Below are positions 1 through 4,799 of a stretch of DNA of 5,369 bases, piece after piece. The notes under the pieces are model-generated. The model did not search any database and was not told the origin of the DNA. It saw nothing but the letters and a program-made list of their open reading frames with translations. Within the stretch, counting starts at the first letter, position 1; each line of letters begins with the position of its first letter. Source of the DNA: CAYLHS01 sp964594235 (GTDB lineage Bacteria; Actinomycetota; Acidimicrobiia; Spongiisociales; UBA4744); assembly GCA_964594235.1 (NCBI GenBank), contig CAZQMF010000079.1:1-5369 (forward strand), given 5' to 3'. A program made the translations under genes and the position numbers.

Positions 1-1720
1 GACGCTGCATGTTGGATCCCATCAGCGCTCGGTTGGCGTCGTCGTGTTCGAGGAATGGGATGAGTGCGGTCGCAATCGATACGATCTGCTTCGGTGATAC
101 GTCCATGTAGTCGATCTGGGATGGAGGCACCGAATCCACCTCACCGGCGCCGCCCGGCAACCGAACAAGAACACGGTCGTTGGAAAACGTTCCGTCGGAG
201 TCGAGGGCAGCATTTGCCTGGGCGATCACGAACCGTTCCTCTTCGGTGGCGGTCAAGTAGTCGATCTGATCGGTCACTCTGCCGTCGACGACCTTCCGGT
301 ACGGCGTTTCGATGAACCCGTACTTGTTGACCTGCGCGTAGGTCGCGAGGGACCCGATCAACCCGATGTTCGGACCTTCCGGCGTTTCGATCGGGCACAT
401 CCGTCCGTAGTGCGACGAGTGGACGTCACGCACTTCGAAGCCTGCACGTTCCCGTGACAGACCGCCGGGGCCGAGTGCCGACAGGCGACGTCTGTGCGTC
501 ACACCCGCCAGCGGGTTCGGTTGGTCCATGAACTGGCTGAGCTGACTGGAACCGAAGAACTCGTTGATCGCCGAGATCACCGGTCGGATATTGATGAGGC
601 TCTGCGGGGTGATCGCGTCCGAGTCCTGGGTGGTCATACGCTCGCGCACAACACGCTCGAGTCGCGTCAGACCGACCCGGACCTGGTTCTGGATCAGCTC
701 GCCGACCGTCCTGACCCGCCGGTTCCCGAAATGGTCGATGTCGTCCACCTTCACCGGAATCTCGATGCCGGCCCTGGTCGTGAACATCGGCTTCTCCTCG
801 TGGAGCGCGATCAGGTACGAGATCGCGTCGAGGATGTCATCGTCGGTCAGTAGCCCCATCTCGTCGGGGTGGTAGTCGCCCGGGATCGGCCGACTGAACT
901 TCTGGTTCATCTTGTAGCGACCGACCTTCGTCAGGTCGTACCGCTTGGGGTTCTTGAACAGCGTCTGGAGCAGTCCCCTGGCCGATTCGACCGTCGTCGG
1001 CTCACCCGGACGGAGTTTGCGGTAGAGATCGAGCAACGCGTCTTCCCGATCGACGGTGGTGTCGCGTTCGAGTGTCGTCCGCATCGATTCGGAGTTCGGG
1101 AACAGGGCGAGGATCTCCTCGTCCGTCTCCGCTATGCCCAGCGCTCGGAGGAAGGCGGTGACGTGCTGGCGGCGTTTCCTGTCGACGCGCACACCGAGAG
1201 TTCCCCGCTTGTCCGTGTCGAACTCCAGCCAGGCGCCGCGACCCGGAATCATCTTCGTGCTGTAGATCTCACGATCGGACGTCTTGTCGGGTGACCTATC
1301 GAAGTAGACGCCGGGAGATCTCACCAATTGACTAACGACGACACGCTCCGTGCCGTTGATGATGAAGACGCTCTTCTCTGTCATCATCGGGAAATCACCA
1401 AGGAACACCTGCTGCTCCTTGATCTCGCCGGTCTTCCGGTTCACGAACCGGGCGGTAACGAACAGCGGCCTCGAGTAGTGAGCGTCGCGTTCCTTGCACT
1501 CCTCGACGGTGCGGGGCGCATCACCGAATCGGTGATCGGTGAGTTCCAGTGCGAGCTCACCGGTGAAGTCCTCGATGGGAGAAATCCCTTCGAAAATCTC
1601 CTTCAGCCCCTCGTCGAGGAACCATTGGAAGCTTTCATACTGGAGTGCGAGGAGGTTGGGAATCGGAAGAACTTCGGGAATCTTGGCAAACGAAAGACGG
1701 GGGGTGACGCGCGAGGGCAA
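1..1720 (-). CDS. rpoB: RNA polymerase beta subunit, N-terminal half (partial, cut by window edge)
   Basis: Catalytic core subunit of DNA-dependent RNA polymerase. 573 codons are present, about half of the usual 1,100-1,200. The start is TTG at 1720-1718: it follows an AAGGAGGAG ribosome binding site by 4-5 nt, and no in-frame ATG or GTG lies near it. The protein opens MPSRVTPRLSFAKIPEVL and reads without frameshift through the beta1/protrusion region (NGTERVVVSQLVRSPGVYFD), lobe and fork. The rifampicin region is residues 388-421 (FFGSSQLSQFMDQ to ALGPGGL), followed by FEVRDVHSSHYGRMCPIETP; the last residues seen are DDANRALMGSNMQR. D399, H409 and S414 match E. coli D516, H526 and S531 in their drug-sensitive form. 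P401 replaces E. coli N518, a position I remember as variable. From memory of Streptomyces RpoB, an insertion of several dozen residues between the QWFL-like motif and EIFE is absent here. It is separated from rplL by 192 nt with its own candidate promoter. Identification is certain. Confidence 0.98.
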   Translation of the reverse strand, partial: MPSRVTPRLSFAKIPEVLPIPNLLALQYESFQWFLDEGLKEIFEGISPIEDFTGELALELTDHRFGDAPRTVEECKERDAHYSRPLFVTARFVNRKTGEIKEQQVFLGDFPMMTEKSVFIINGTERVVVSQLVRSPGVYFDRSPDKTSDREIYSTKMIPGRGAWLEFDTDKRGTLGVRVDRKRRQHVTAFLRALGIAETDEEILALFPNSESMRTTLERDTTVDREDALLDLYRKLRPGEPTTVESARGLLQTLFKNPKRYDLTKVGRYKMNQKFSRPIPGDYHPDEMGLLTDDDILDAISYLIALHEEKPMFTTRAGIEIPVKVDDIDHFGNRRVRTVGELIQNQVRVGLTRLERVVRERMTTQDSDAITPQSLINIRPVISAINEFFGSSQLSQFMDQPNPLAGVTHRRRLSALGPGGLSRERAGFEVRDVHSSHYGRMCPIETPEGPNIGLIGSLATYAQVNKYGFIETPYRKVVDGRVTDQIDYLTATEEERFVIAQANAALDSDGTFSNDRVLVRLPGGAGEVDSVPPSQIDYMDVSPKQIVSIATALIPFLEHDDANRALMGSNMQR

Positions 1721-1724
1721 GTGA

Positions 1725-1733
1725 CTCCTCCTT
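1725..1733 (-). promoter_or_regulatory. Strong ribosome binding site that fixes the TTG start of rpoB
   Basis: The minus strand reads AAGGAGGAG, near-perfectly complementary to the 16S rRNA 3' end, then TCAC and the TTG codon at 1720. No other start codon is available in frame close by, so this site decides the start. Confidence 0.85.
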
Positions 1734-1751
1734 GGACCCTTAGACCTGAGT

Positions 1752-1768
1752 GCGAACGGCGAACAGCC
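1752..1768 (+). repeat. Short heptamer array GCGAACG-GCGAACA-GCC upstream of rpoB
   Basis: On the plus strand two heptamers, GCGAACG and GCGAACA, are followed by GCC. The 10-mer GCGAACAGCC recurs exactly on the minus strand of the array near 3511-3540. The array touches the candidate rpoB -10 box (1769-1774) and would lie around the transcription start and early 5' UTR. It may be a small member of the heptamer family seen in the other spacers, though two units alone could be chance. Confidence 0.45.
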
Positions 1769-1797
1769 AGGTTAACACACACCTACCCAGGCGGCAA
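1769..1797 (-). promoter_or_regulatory. Candidate sigma-70-type promoter for rpoB
   Basis: On the minus strand a -35 like TTGCCG (1792-1797) is followed after exactly 17 nt by TAACCT (1769-1774). TAACCT fits the actinobacterial TAnnnT pattern and is preceded by TGT, an extended -10 feature. Transcription would start near 1762, giving a 5' UTR of about 42 nt. A separate promoter between rplL and rpoB is known in mycobacteria. The -35 is only a partial match, so this is a prediction. Confidence 0.5.
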
Positions 1798-1811
1798 TAC
1801 AAATCTGAGTG

Positions 1812-1827
1812 ACCGGTGAGAACCGGT
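1812..1827. repeat. Small inverted repeat ACCGGT-GAGA-ACCGGT in the rplL-rpoB spacer
   Basis: Two copies of the self-complementary hexamer ACCGGT are separated by 4 nt and can form a 6-bp stem. It lies upstream of the candidate rpoB -35, so it could be an operator-like dyad or only an RNA hairpin in the read-through transcript. No regulator can be named from the sequence. Confidence 0.35.
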
Positions 1828-1881
1828 GCATTGCGAGACCAACATATCGCTTCGCTTCGGGCAGGTCAAGGCTCTTGGTGA

Positions 1882-1904
1882 GCGGGACGGCAGAGCCGTC
1901 CCGC
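1882..1904 (-). terminator. Strong hairpin just after rplL; partial terminator or RNA processing site
   Basis: GCGGGACGGC and its exact complement GCCGTCCCGC form a perfect 10-bp GC-rich stem with a 3-nt loop, 8 nt downstream of the rplL stop. On the minus strand it is followed by TCACCAAGAG, so there is no U-tract and it is not a classic intrinsic terminator. In E. coli the rplL-rpoB gap holds an attenuator and an RNase III processing site that keep L12 output above RpoB. This hairpin sits in the equivalent place, so a similar role is inferred. Confidence 0.6.
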
Positions 1905-1912
1905 CCCAAGTG

Positions 1913-2293
1913 CTACTTGAGCTCGACGCTCGCCCCTGCGCTCTCGAGCTGCGCCTTGGCCTTCTCGGCCGTCTCCTTGTCGACGTGCTCCAGCACTGCT
2001 CCAGGAGCGTTGTCGACGAGATCCTTGGCCTCCTTCAGGCCCAGACTGGTGAGAGCCCTGACTTCTTTGATCACCTGGATCTTCTTGTCGCCGACCGCGG
2101 AGAGAACGACATCGAACTCGTCCTGCTCTTCGGCAGCGGCAGCGACCGGCGCCGCAGCGACCTGCGCCACTGCGACCGGAGCGGCCGCGGTCACGTCGAA
2201 CTTCTCCTCGAACGCGTCGAGGAACTCCTTCAGCTCGAGTACGGTCATCCCTTCGAAGACCTCCAAGAGCTCCTTGGTCGTCATCTTCGCCAT
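1913..2293 (-). CDS. rplL: 50S ribosomal protein L7/L12
   Basis: Stalk protein of the 50S subunit, present as several dimers on L10; it recruits and activates elongation factors such as EF-G and EF-Tu. The product is 126 residues, normal for the family. Residues 1-34 (MAKMTTKELLEVFEGM onward) are the N-terminal dimerisation domain that docks on L10. Residues about 35-57 are a flexible Ala/Pro/Val hinge. Residues about 58-126 are the globular factor-binding domain, with the hallmark GLGLKEAKDLV-type motif seen here as SLGLKEAKDLVDNAP, ending ASVELK. The ATG at 2293 is chosen because GAGGAG lies 8 nt upstream and MAK is the usual opening. A GTG nine bases earlier overlaps the ribosome binding site itself. 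The gene starts 5 nt after the rplJ stop, consistent with translational coupling. A strong hairpin follows the stop. Confidence 0.98.
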   Translation of the reverse strand: MAKMTTKELLEVFEGMTVLELKEFLDAFEEKFDVTAAAPVAVAQVAAAPVAAAAEEQDEFDVVLSAVGDKKIQVIKEVRALTSLGLKEAKDLVDNAPGAVLEHVDKETAEKAKAQLESAGASVELK

Positions 2294-2298
2294 GTCGT

Positions 2299-3308
2299 TC
2301 ACTCCTCTTTCGTATCCGTCGCCTTCGGCTTCGCCTTGGGCTTGGGTGTCGACTTCTTCTTGGGTGCGGGCGGCGCGGGCTNNNNNNNNNNNNNNNNNNN
2401 NNNNNNNNNNNNNNNNNNNNNNNNNNNNNNNNNNNNNNNNNNNNNNNNNNNNNNNNNNNNNNNNNNNNNNNNNNNNNNNNNGAAACCTCAGCCGCTACCT
2501 CCGACTCCGGTTCGACATCCGGTGTCACCTCGGGCTTCGCCTTGGGCTTGGGTGTCGACTTCTTCTTGGGTGCGGGCGGCGCGGGCTCCGGTTCGGCTGC
2601 CGCCTCCGGCTCGTCCGAAACCTCAGCCGCTACCTCCGACTCCGGTTCGACATCCGGTGTCACCTCGGGCTCCGGTTCAGCTGCCGCCTCCGGCTCAGCT
2701 TCGATATCCGGTGTCACCTCAGGCTCTGCTGCCGTCTCGGGCTCGGGCTCTTGGGCGATTGGCTCATCGACCGGCTCCTCAGCGGAGGCCGCCGGCTCCT
2801 TCTTCTCCAGCAGTTGTGAGAACATCGATGCAGCGTTGCGCGGGAACGCCTGCAGCAATCCGGCGAGCTTCGTCAGCGGTGCCTGGAACCCACCTGCGAT
2901 GCGACCGAGCAGCACGTCGCGAGGCTCGATGTCTGCGAGCTGTGCGACCTTCTCCGGCGGGAGTACCTCCCCGGACAGGACACCTGCCTTGATGACCAGG
3001 CGCTCGTGTTCCTTGGCGAAATCGCGAAGCGCTTTGGCCACCGTGACCGCATCGGTCGCAGCGAATGCGAGCGCCGTCGGACCAACGAGGACATCGTGGA
3101 GAGACTCCAGGCCTTCGGCATCGGCGGCCAGGCGGGCAAGGGACATCTTGACGACCTTGTAGTCGCCGTCTGCCTTGCGTAACTCGGCCCGCAGACTCTG
3201 CTGTTCGCTGACGGTCAACCCGCGGTACTCGGTGACGAACGTCGCCCTCGCCTCGGTCAGTCTCCGTCTTATCTCTTCAACCGCCTGGACCTTCTCAGGT
3301 CGTGGCAT
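2299..3308 (-). CDS. rplJ: 50S ribosomal protein L10 with long repetitive charged C-terminal tail (interrupted by assembly gap)
   Basis: L10 anchors the L7/L12 dimers to the 50S stalk base and, with L12, represses its own mRNA. ATG at 3308 follows AGAGGAGGAG closely; the protein opens MPRPEKVQAVEEIRRRLTEA. Residues 1-130 are the rRNA-binding domain (TFVTEYRGLTV, VVKMSLARLA, LVGPTALAF). Residues about 134-172 are the helix that carries L12 dimers (FQAPLTKLAGLLQAFP, ending SQLLEKKE). From about 171 a tail rich in Glu, Ala, Pro and Val, with Lys-rich blocks (PAPKKKSTPKPKAKP), runs to the end ATDTKEE, TGA at 2301-2299. Residues 215-259 form a 45-residue unit that starts again at 260. A run of 100 N (2382-2481) breaks the frame artificially: with a 29-bp gap the protein is 312 residues, against the usual 165-180. 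The tail's function is unknown. Core identification is certain; the tail length is not. Confidence 0.95.
2327..2671 (-). repeat. 135-bp in-frame tandem repeat encoding the L10 tail
   Basis: Two exact 55-bp matches define the array: 2482-2536 equals 2617-2671 (offset 135) and 2327-2381 equals 2533-2587 (offset 206 across the N run). If the gap is filled with the 29 bp found at 2588-2616, the second offset also becomes 135, giving two full 45-codon units. Each unit runs from an acidic block (EVTPDVEPES) to a basic block (KKKSTPKPKAKP). A degenerate partial unit (EVTPDIEAEPEAAAEPEP) lies just upstream at residues 197-214. The DNA copies are identical, so the duplication is recent or is kept homogeneous by slippage or recombination. 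Confidence 0.9.
2382..2481. other. Assembly gap of 100 N inside rplJ
   Basis: Exactly 100 ambiguous bases, a conventional scaffolding placeholder rather than a measured length. It breaks the rplJ frame (the rest of the gene needs a gap length of 2 modulo 3). Both edges end in exactly 55 bp also present in the intact neighbouring repeat unit, which suggests an unresolved repeat in a k=55 assembly graph. Confidence 0.95.
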
Positions 3309-3310
3309 AG

Positions 3311-3428
3311 CTCCTCCTCTATGAGTAAGGCTCCTCGCCGAAGACGACGGGAGCCACAGGAGCACGCCCTGCGCAGGCCGGGAATCGTCCCGTTTGAACT
3401 CTGAGGTACCGGCGGTCTTCGGTCGAGG
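3311..3428 (-). promoter_or_regulatory. L10 leader: autoregulatory 5' UTR of rplJ-rplL
   Basis: On the minus strand this segment carries what I remember as hallmarks of the bacterial L10 leader: CCGAAGACCGCCGG (around 3409-3422), a small stem CGGGA-CGAT-TCCCG (3379-3392) and the 10-bp palindrome CCTGCGCAGG (3368-3377). The element is bound by L10 in complex with L12 and lowers expression of rplJ-rplL when the complex is in excess. It ends at the rplJ ribosome binding site. In addition, CCTCG-A-CCGAAGAC (3415-3428) is complementary, with one bulged A, to GTCTTCGGCGAGG (3333-3345). This offers an alternative fold that would disrupt both the L10 site and the downstream hairpin. GCTCCT (3358-3363) could also pair with AGGAGC in the ribosome binding site. 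The family call is well supported; the switching is inferred. Confidence 0.75.
3329..3355 (-). terminator. Attenuator-like hairpin upstream of the rplJ ribosome binding site
   Basis: GGCTCC-CGTCG-TCTT-CGGCG-A-GGAGCC on the minus strand forms a stem of about 11 bp with one G-U pair and one bulged A. It is followed by TTACTCAT, only weakly U-rich, so termination would be imperfect. The ribosome binding site begins about 9 nt later, so the hairpin could instead affect translation. Its 3' arm is shared with the 13-bp long-range pairing described for the leader, making the two folds mutually exclusive. Confidence 0.55.
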
Positions 3429-3445
3429 TTGGAGTTGTGGACGGC

Positions 3446-3454
3446 ACGATAGCA
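3446..3454 (-). promoter_or_regulatory. Candidate extended -10 promoter for rplJ-rplL
   Basis: The minus strand reads TGCTATCGT: an extended TG followed by TATCGT, which keeps the T-A-T and final T of the consensus. Transcription would begin near 3439, so the mRNA would start just before the L10 leader, as expected. I see no convincing -35; the region where it should lie is occupied by the heptamer array (GGCTGTC units). Confidence 0.4.
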
Positions 3455-3461
3455 CATGCGA

Positions 3462-3491
3462 GCTGACAGCCGACAGCCGACAGCCGACAGC
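3462..3491 (+). repeat. Heptamer array GCYGACA x4 upstream of the rplJ promoter
   Basis: Four tandem 7-bp units on the plus strand: GCTGACA, then GCCGACA three times, then GCA. It lies directly upstream of the candidate rplJ -10 box and faces a second, oppositely oriented array at 3511-3540. Seven-base units are not codon-like and the stretch is non-coding. Confidence 0.85.
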
Positions 3492-3510
3492 AAGGGATCG
3501 CGTGCTCGGG

Positions 3511-3540
3511 CTGTTCGCTGTTGGCCGTTCGCTGTCTGCT
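3511..3540 (-). repeat. Degenerate heptamer array in opposite orientation
   Basis: On the minus strand the units read GCAGACA, GCGAACG, GCCAACA, GCGAACA, GCC. Together with the plus-strand array at 3462-3491, the RNA can fold into an imperfect hairpin in which ACAGC blocks pair with GCTGT blocks, separated by symmetric mismatches, around a loop of roughly 18 nt. A palindrome, GCTGCG-AG-CGCAGC, adjoins it at 3538-3551. Confidence 0.7.
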
Positions 3541-3975
3541 GCGAGCGCAGCGAGCTCCCTCTGGACATGGCCCCCCGTCTGTGGGACACTCTCCCTAGGT
3601 TCGGGGTCTCCGTTCGGGTGCACCGCACCAAAGGGCGTGGACCAAGGGCAGCCCGAGGTCGCTCCGGTGTTAGTGCAGCCCCTACCCTGCACCGCCGTTG
3701 AGAGGCTTCGGGAAGACGGCCGCCCATCGCCGTTGCCCAGGCTCCCCGCATGGAGCCAATGCCCCTCCGTTCGGAGACCCCGACATCACACCAATCGAGC
3801 CAGGGCTTCGACCACCGTGCCCTCCCATGTGTCGCCACCACCATGACCCATGTCGTCTCGAGCGTGCTCGTGGCCCATCGTCAGGAGAGACGCCAGGCGG
3901 TCACCAGAGGGCCACTCGCGTCGTATACGCCGTGGATCAGGACTCCGGAATTGACATGGCCTCCCTGCCAGGCCG
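3541..3975. other. Long non-coding spacer between rplA and the rplJ regulatory region
   Basis: No reading frame here looks like a protein: the possible translations are Arg/Pro/Gly-rich without recognisable motifs and change frame freely. I recognise no tRNA, riboswitch, SRP or RNase P signature. The stretch is GC-rich and full of small dyads: GTGCAG/CTGCAC (3673-3692), GGCTCC/GGAGCC (3740-3757), CTCCG/CGGAG (3764-3775), GGTGC/GCACC (3617-3629), and GGCCT/AGGCC (3958-3974), the last just after the rplA stop. A 12-bp sequence TCGGGGTCTCCG at 3601-3612 recurs inverted at 3772-3783, with CGG matching again two bases further in. It may be a structured 3' UTR, an uncharacterised RNA, or the remnant of an insertion. 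Confidence 0.6.
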
Positions 3976-4692
3976 TCAGTGGGCGAGGGCGATCAAGTCG
4001 TCGATTGCGCCGACGTCGATCCTGACGCCGGGCCCCATCGTCGACGAGATGCTGATGTTGCGCACAAACCTGCCCTTGGCGGACGCAGGGCGAGAGCGGA
4101 CGATCTCGGAAATCAGTGCAGCGAGGTTCTCGACCAGAAGGCGGGTGTCGAACGAAACCTTGCCGATCGGGGCGTGGATGTTCCCGTAGCGGTCATTGCG
4201 GTATTCGATCTTGCCACCTTTGAAGTCGCTCACCGCCTTCTCGACATCGACCGTCACCGTGCCTGCCTTTGGGTTCGGCATCAGGCCACGAGGCCCGAGG
4301 ACCCGGCCGAGCTTGCCGACCTCGGACATCATCGACGGAGTCGCGATGGCGACATCGAAGTCCAGTGCGCGTCCACCCTGGATCTCGTCCACGAGCTCCT
4401 TGCCTCCGACGAGATCGGCGCCGGCGGCCTCCGCCTCCCGTAGCTTGTCGCCATCGGCGAACACGGCGACACGGACTGTCTTGCCGGTGCCGTGCGGCAG
4501 GGCAACGGTGCCGCGCAAGAGCTGGTCGGCCTTGCGTGGATCGATTCCCAGTCGGAGCGCCGCCTCGACCGTCTCATCGAATTTCGCGTAGGAGAACATC
4601 CTCACCAGTTCGATGGCCTCGTCCGGTGTGTATGCGGTGTGCTGGTCGTAACGCAGGAGTGCCTGCGCGTAGTGCTTGCCGTGCTTCGGCAT
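3976..4692 (-). CDS. rplA: 50S ribosomal protein L1
   Basis: Two-domain protein of the E-site stalk; it binds 23S rRNA and helps release deacylated tRNA, and in many bacteria represses translation of its own mRNA. The product is 238 residues, typical of the family. Residues about 1-66 and 160-238 form domain I, ending in NISISSTMGPGVRID. Residues about 67-159 form domain II, with the L1 signature GRVLGPRGLMPNPKAGTV at 129-146. The opening MPKHGKHYAQALLRYD matches the usual MxKRGKKY start. Two adjacent ATG codons occur; the second (4692) has GGAGG 6 nt upstream, the first only 3 nt, so the second is preferred. It follows rplK after a 107-nt structured gap and is followed by the 667-nt region before rplJ, so L10/L12 can be controlled separately from L11/L1. 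Confidence 0.98.
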   Translation of the reverse strand: MPKHGKHYAQALLRYDQHTAYTPDEAIELVRMFSYAKFDETVEAALRLGIDPRKADQLLRGTVALPHGTGKTVRVAVFADGDKLREAEAAGADLVGGKELVDEIQGGRALDFDVAIATPSMMSEVGKLGRVLGPRGLMPNPKAGTVTVDVEKAVSDFKGGKIEYRNDRYGNIHAPIGKVSFDTRLLVENLAALISEIVRSRPASAKGRFVRNISISSTMGPGVRIDVGAIDDLIALAH

Positions 4693-4701
4693 CATGTACC
4701 T

Positions 4702-4757
4702 CCGTGGTCCAAACGGCCCTTTCAGGCCTCCCAACAGTGGCGACGCTACGCGTCGCC
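4702..4757 (-). promoter_or_regulatory. Structured rplK-rplA spacer; possible L1 autoregulation site
   Basis: Three dyads crowd the region before rplA: a perfect 8-bp stem GGCGACGC/GCGTCGCC with a 3-nt loop (4739-4757), GGCCU/GGGCC closing a GAAA loop (4715-4728), and CCGT/ACGG (4702-4716), whose 3' arm overlaps the GGAGG ribosome binding site. The last two share two bases and cannot both form fully. L1 is known to repress its own operon by binding mRNA that mimics its rRNA site. The 19-nt nusG-rplK gap leaves little room for such a site upstream, so this spacer is a candidate. I cannot confirm an L1-binding motif by eye. Confidence 0.35.
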
Positions 4758-4758
4758 G

Positions 4759-4786
4759 TTTCGGTTGTCAGTTGTCGGTTATCGGT
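4759..4786 (-). repeat. Heptamer array ACYGAYA x4 in the rplK-rplA spacer
   Basis: Four contiguous 7-bp units on the minus strand: ACCGATA, ACCGACA, ACTGACA, ACCGAAA. The pattern is the same as the GCYGACA array near 3462, with A in place of G at the first position. It lies between the rplK stop and the 8-bp hairpin, is non-coding, and the units differ from one another by one or two bases. Confidence 0.8.
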
Positions 4787-4799
4787 AGGGCGACTGCCA

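Noticed and set aside
462..559. Possible rifampicin-resistance changes in RpoB
   Set aside because: D399, H409 and S414, equivalent to the main resistance positions, all have the sensitive-type residues; P401 is at a naturally variable site.
494..1294. Plus-strand open frames opposite rpoB
   Set aside because: Shadows of GC-rich coding sequence; the minus-strand frame is an unbroken, recognisable RpoB.
2300..2302. GTG start for rplL, nine bases upstream of the chosen ATG
   Set aside because: It overlaps the ribosome binding site and the rplJ stop, leaving no spacer; the ATG at 2293 has an 8-nt spacer and the family-typical MAK opening.
1809..3162. Long plus-strand Ser/Gly/Ala-rich open frames opposite rplL and rplJ
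   Set aside because: They are the antisense image of the low-complexity, GC-rich L10 tail and L12 hinge. They have no motif, and the strand is fully explained by two certain ribosomal genes.
3462..3540. CRISPR-like array
   Set aside because: The units are 7 bp, contiguous and without spacers; no cas gene is present.
1866..3692. A minus-strand frame of about 608 codons running from before rplJ, through the N run, past rplL
   Set aside because: It is open only because the 100 N shift the frame. Upstream of 3308 it is non-coding spacer, and after the gap it reads rplJ/rplL out of frame as Arg-rich nonsense.
3951..3956. Perfect TTGACA on the plus strand after rplA
   Set aside because: No -10-like hexamer lies 16-18 nt downstream on that strand, and it would transcribe antisense into rplA; probably chance.
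3541..3975. tRNA, riboswitch or other known RNA in the long spacer
   Set aside because: I looked for T-arm, B12-box, TPP, glycine, SRP and RNase P signatures on both strands and found none convincing.
4693..4734. Longer starts for rplA (GTG-type start at 4734 or the first ATG at 4695)
   Set aside because: The L1 family starts at the MPKHGKHY-like sequence, and the GGAGG spacing fits the ATG at 4692 best.
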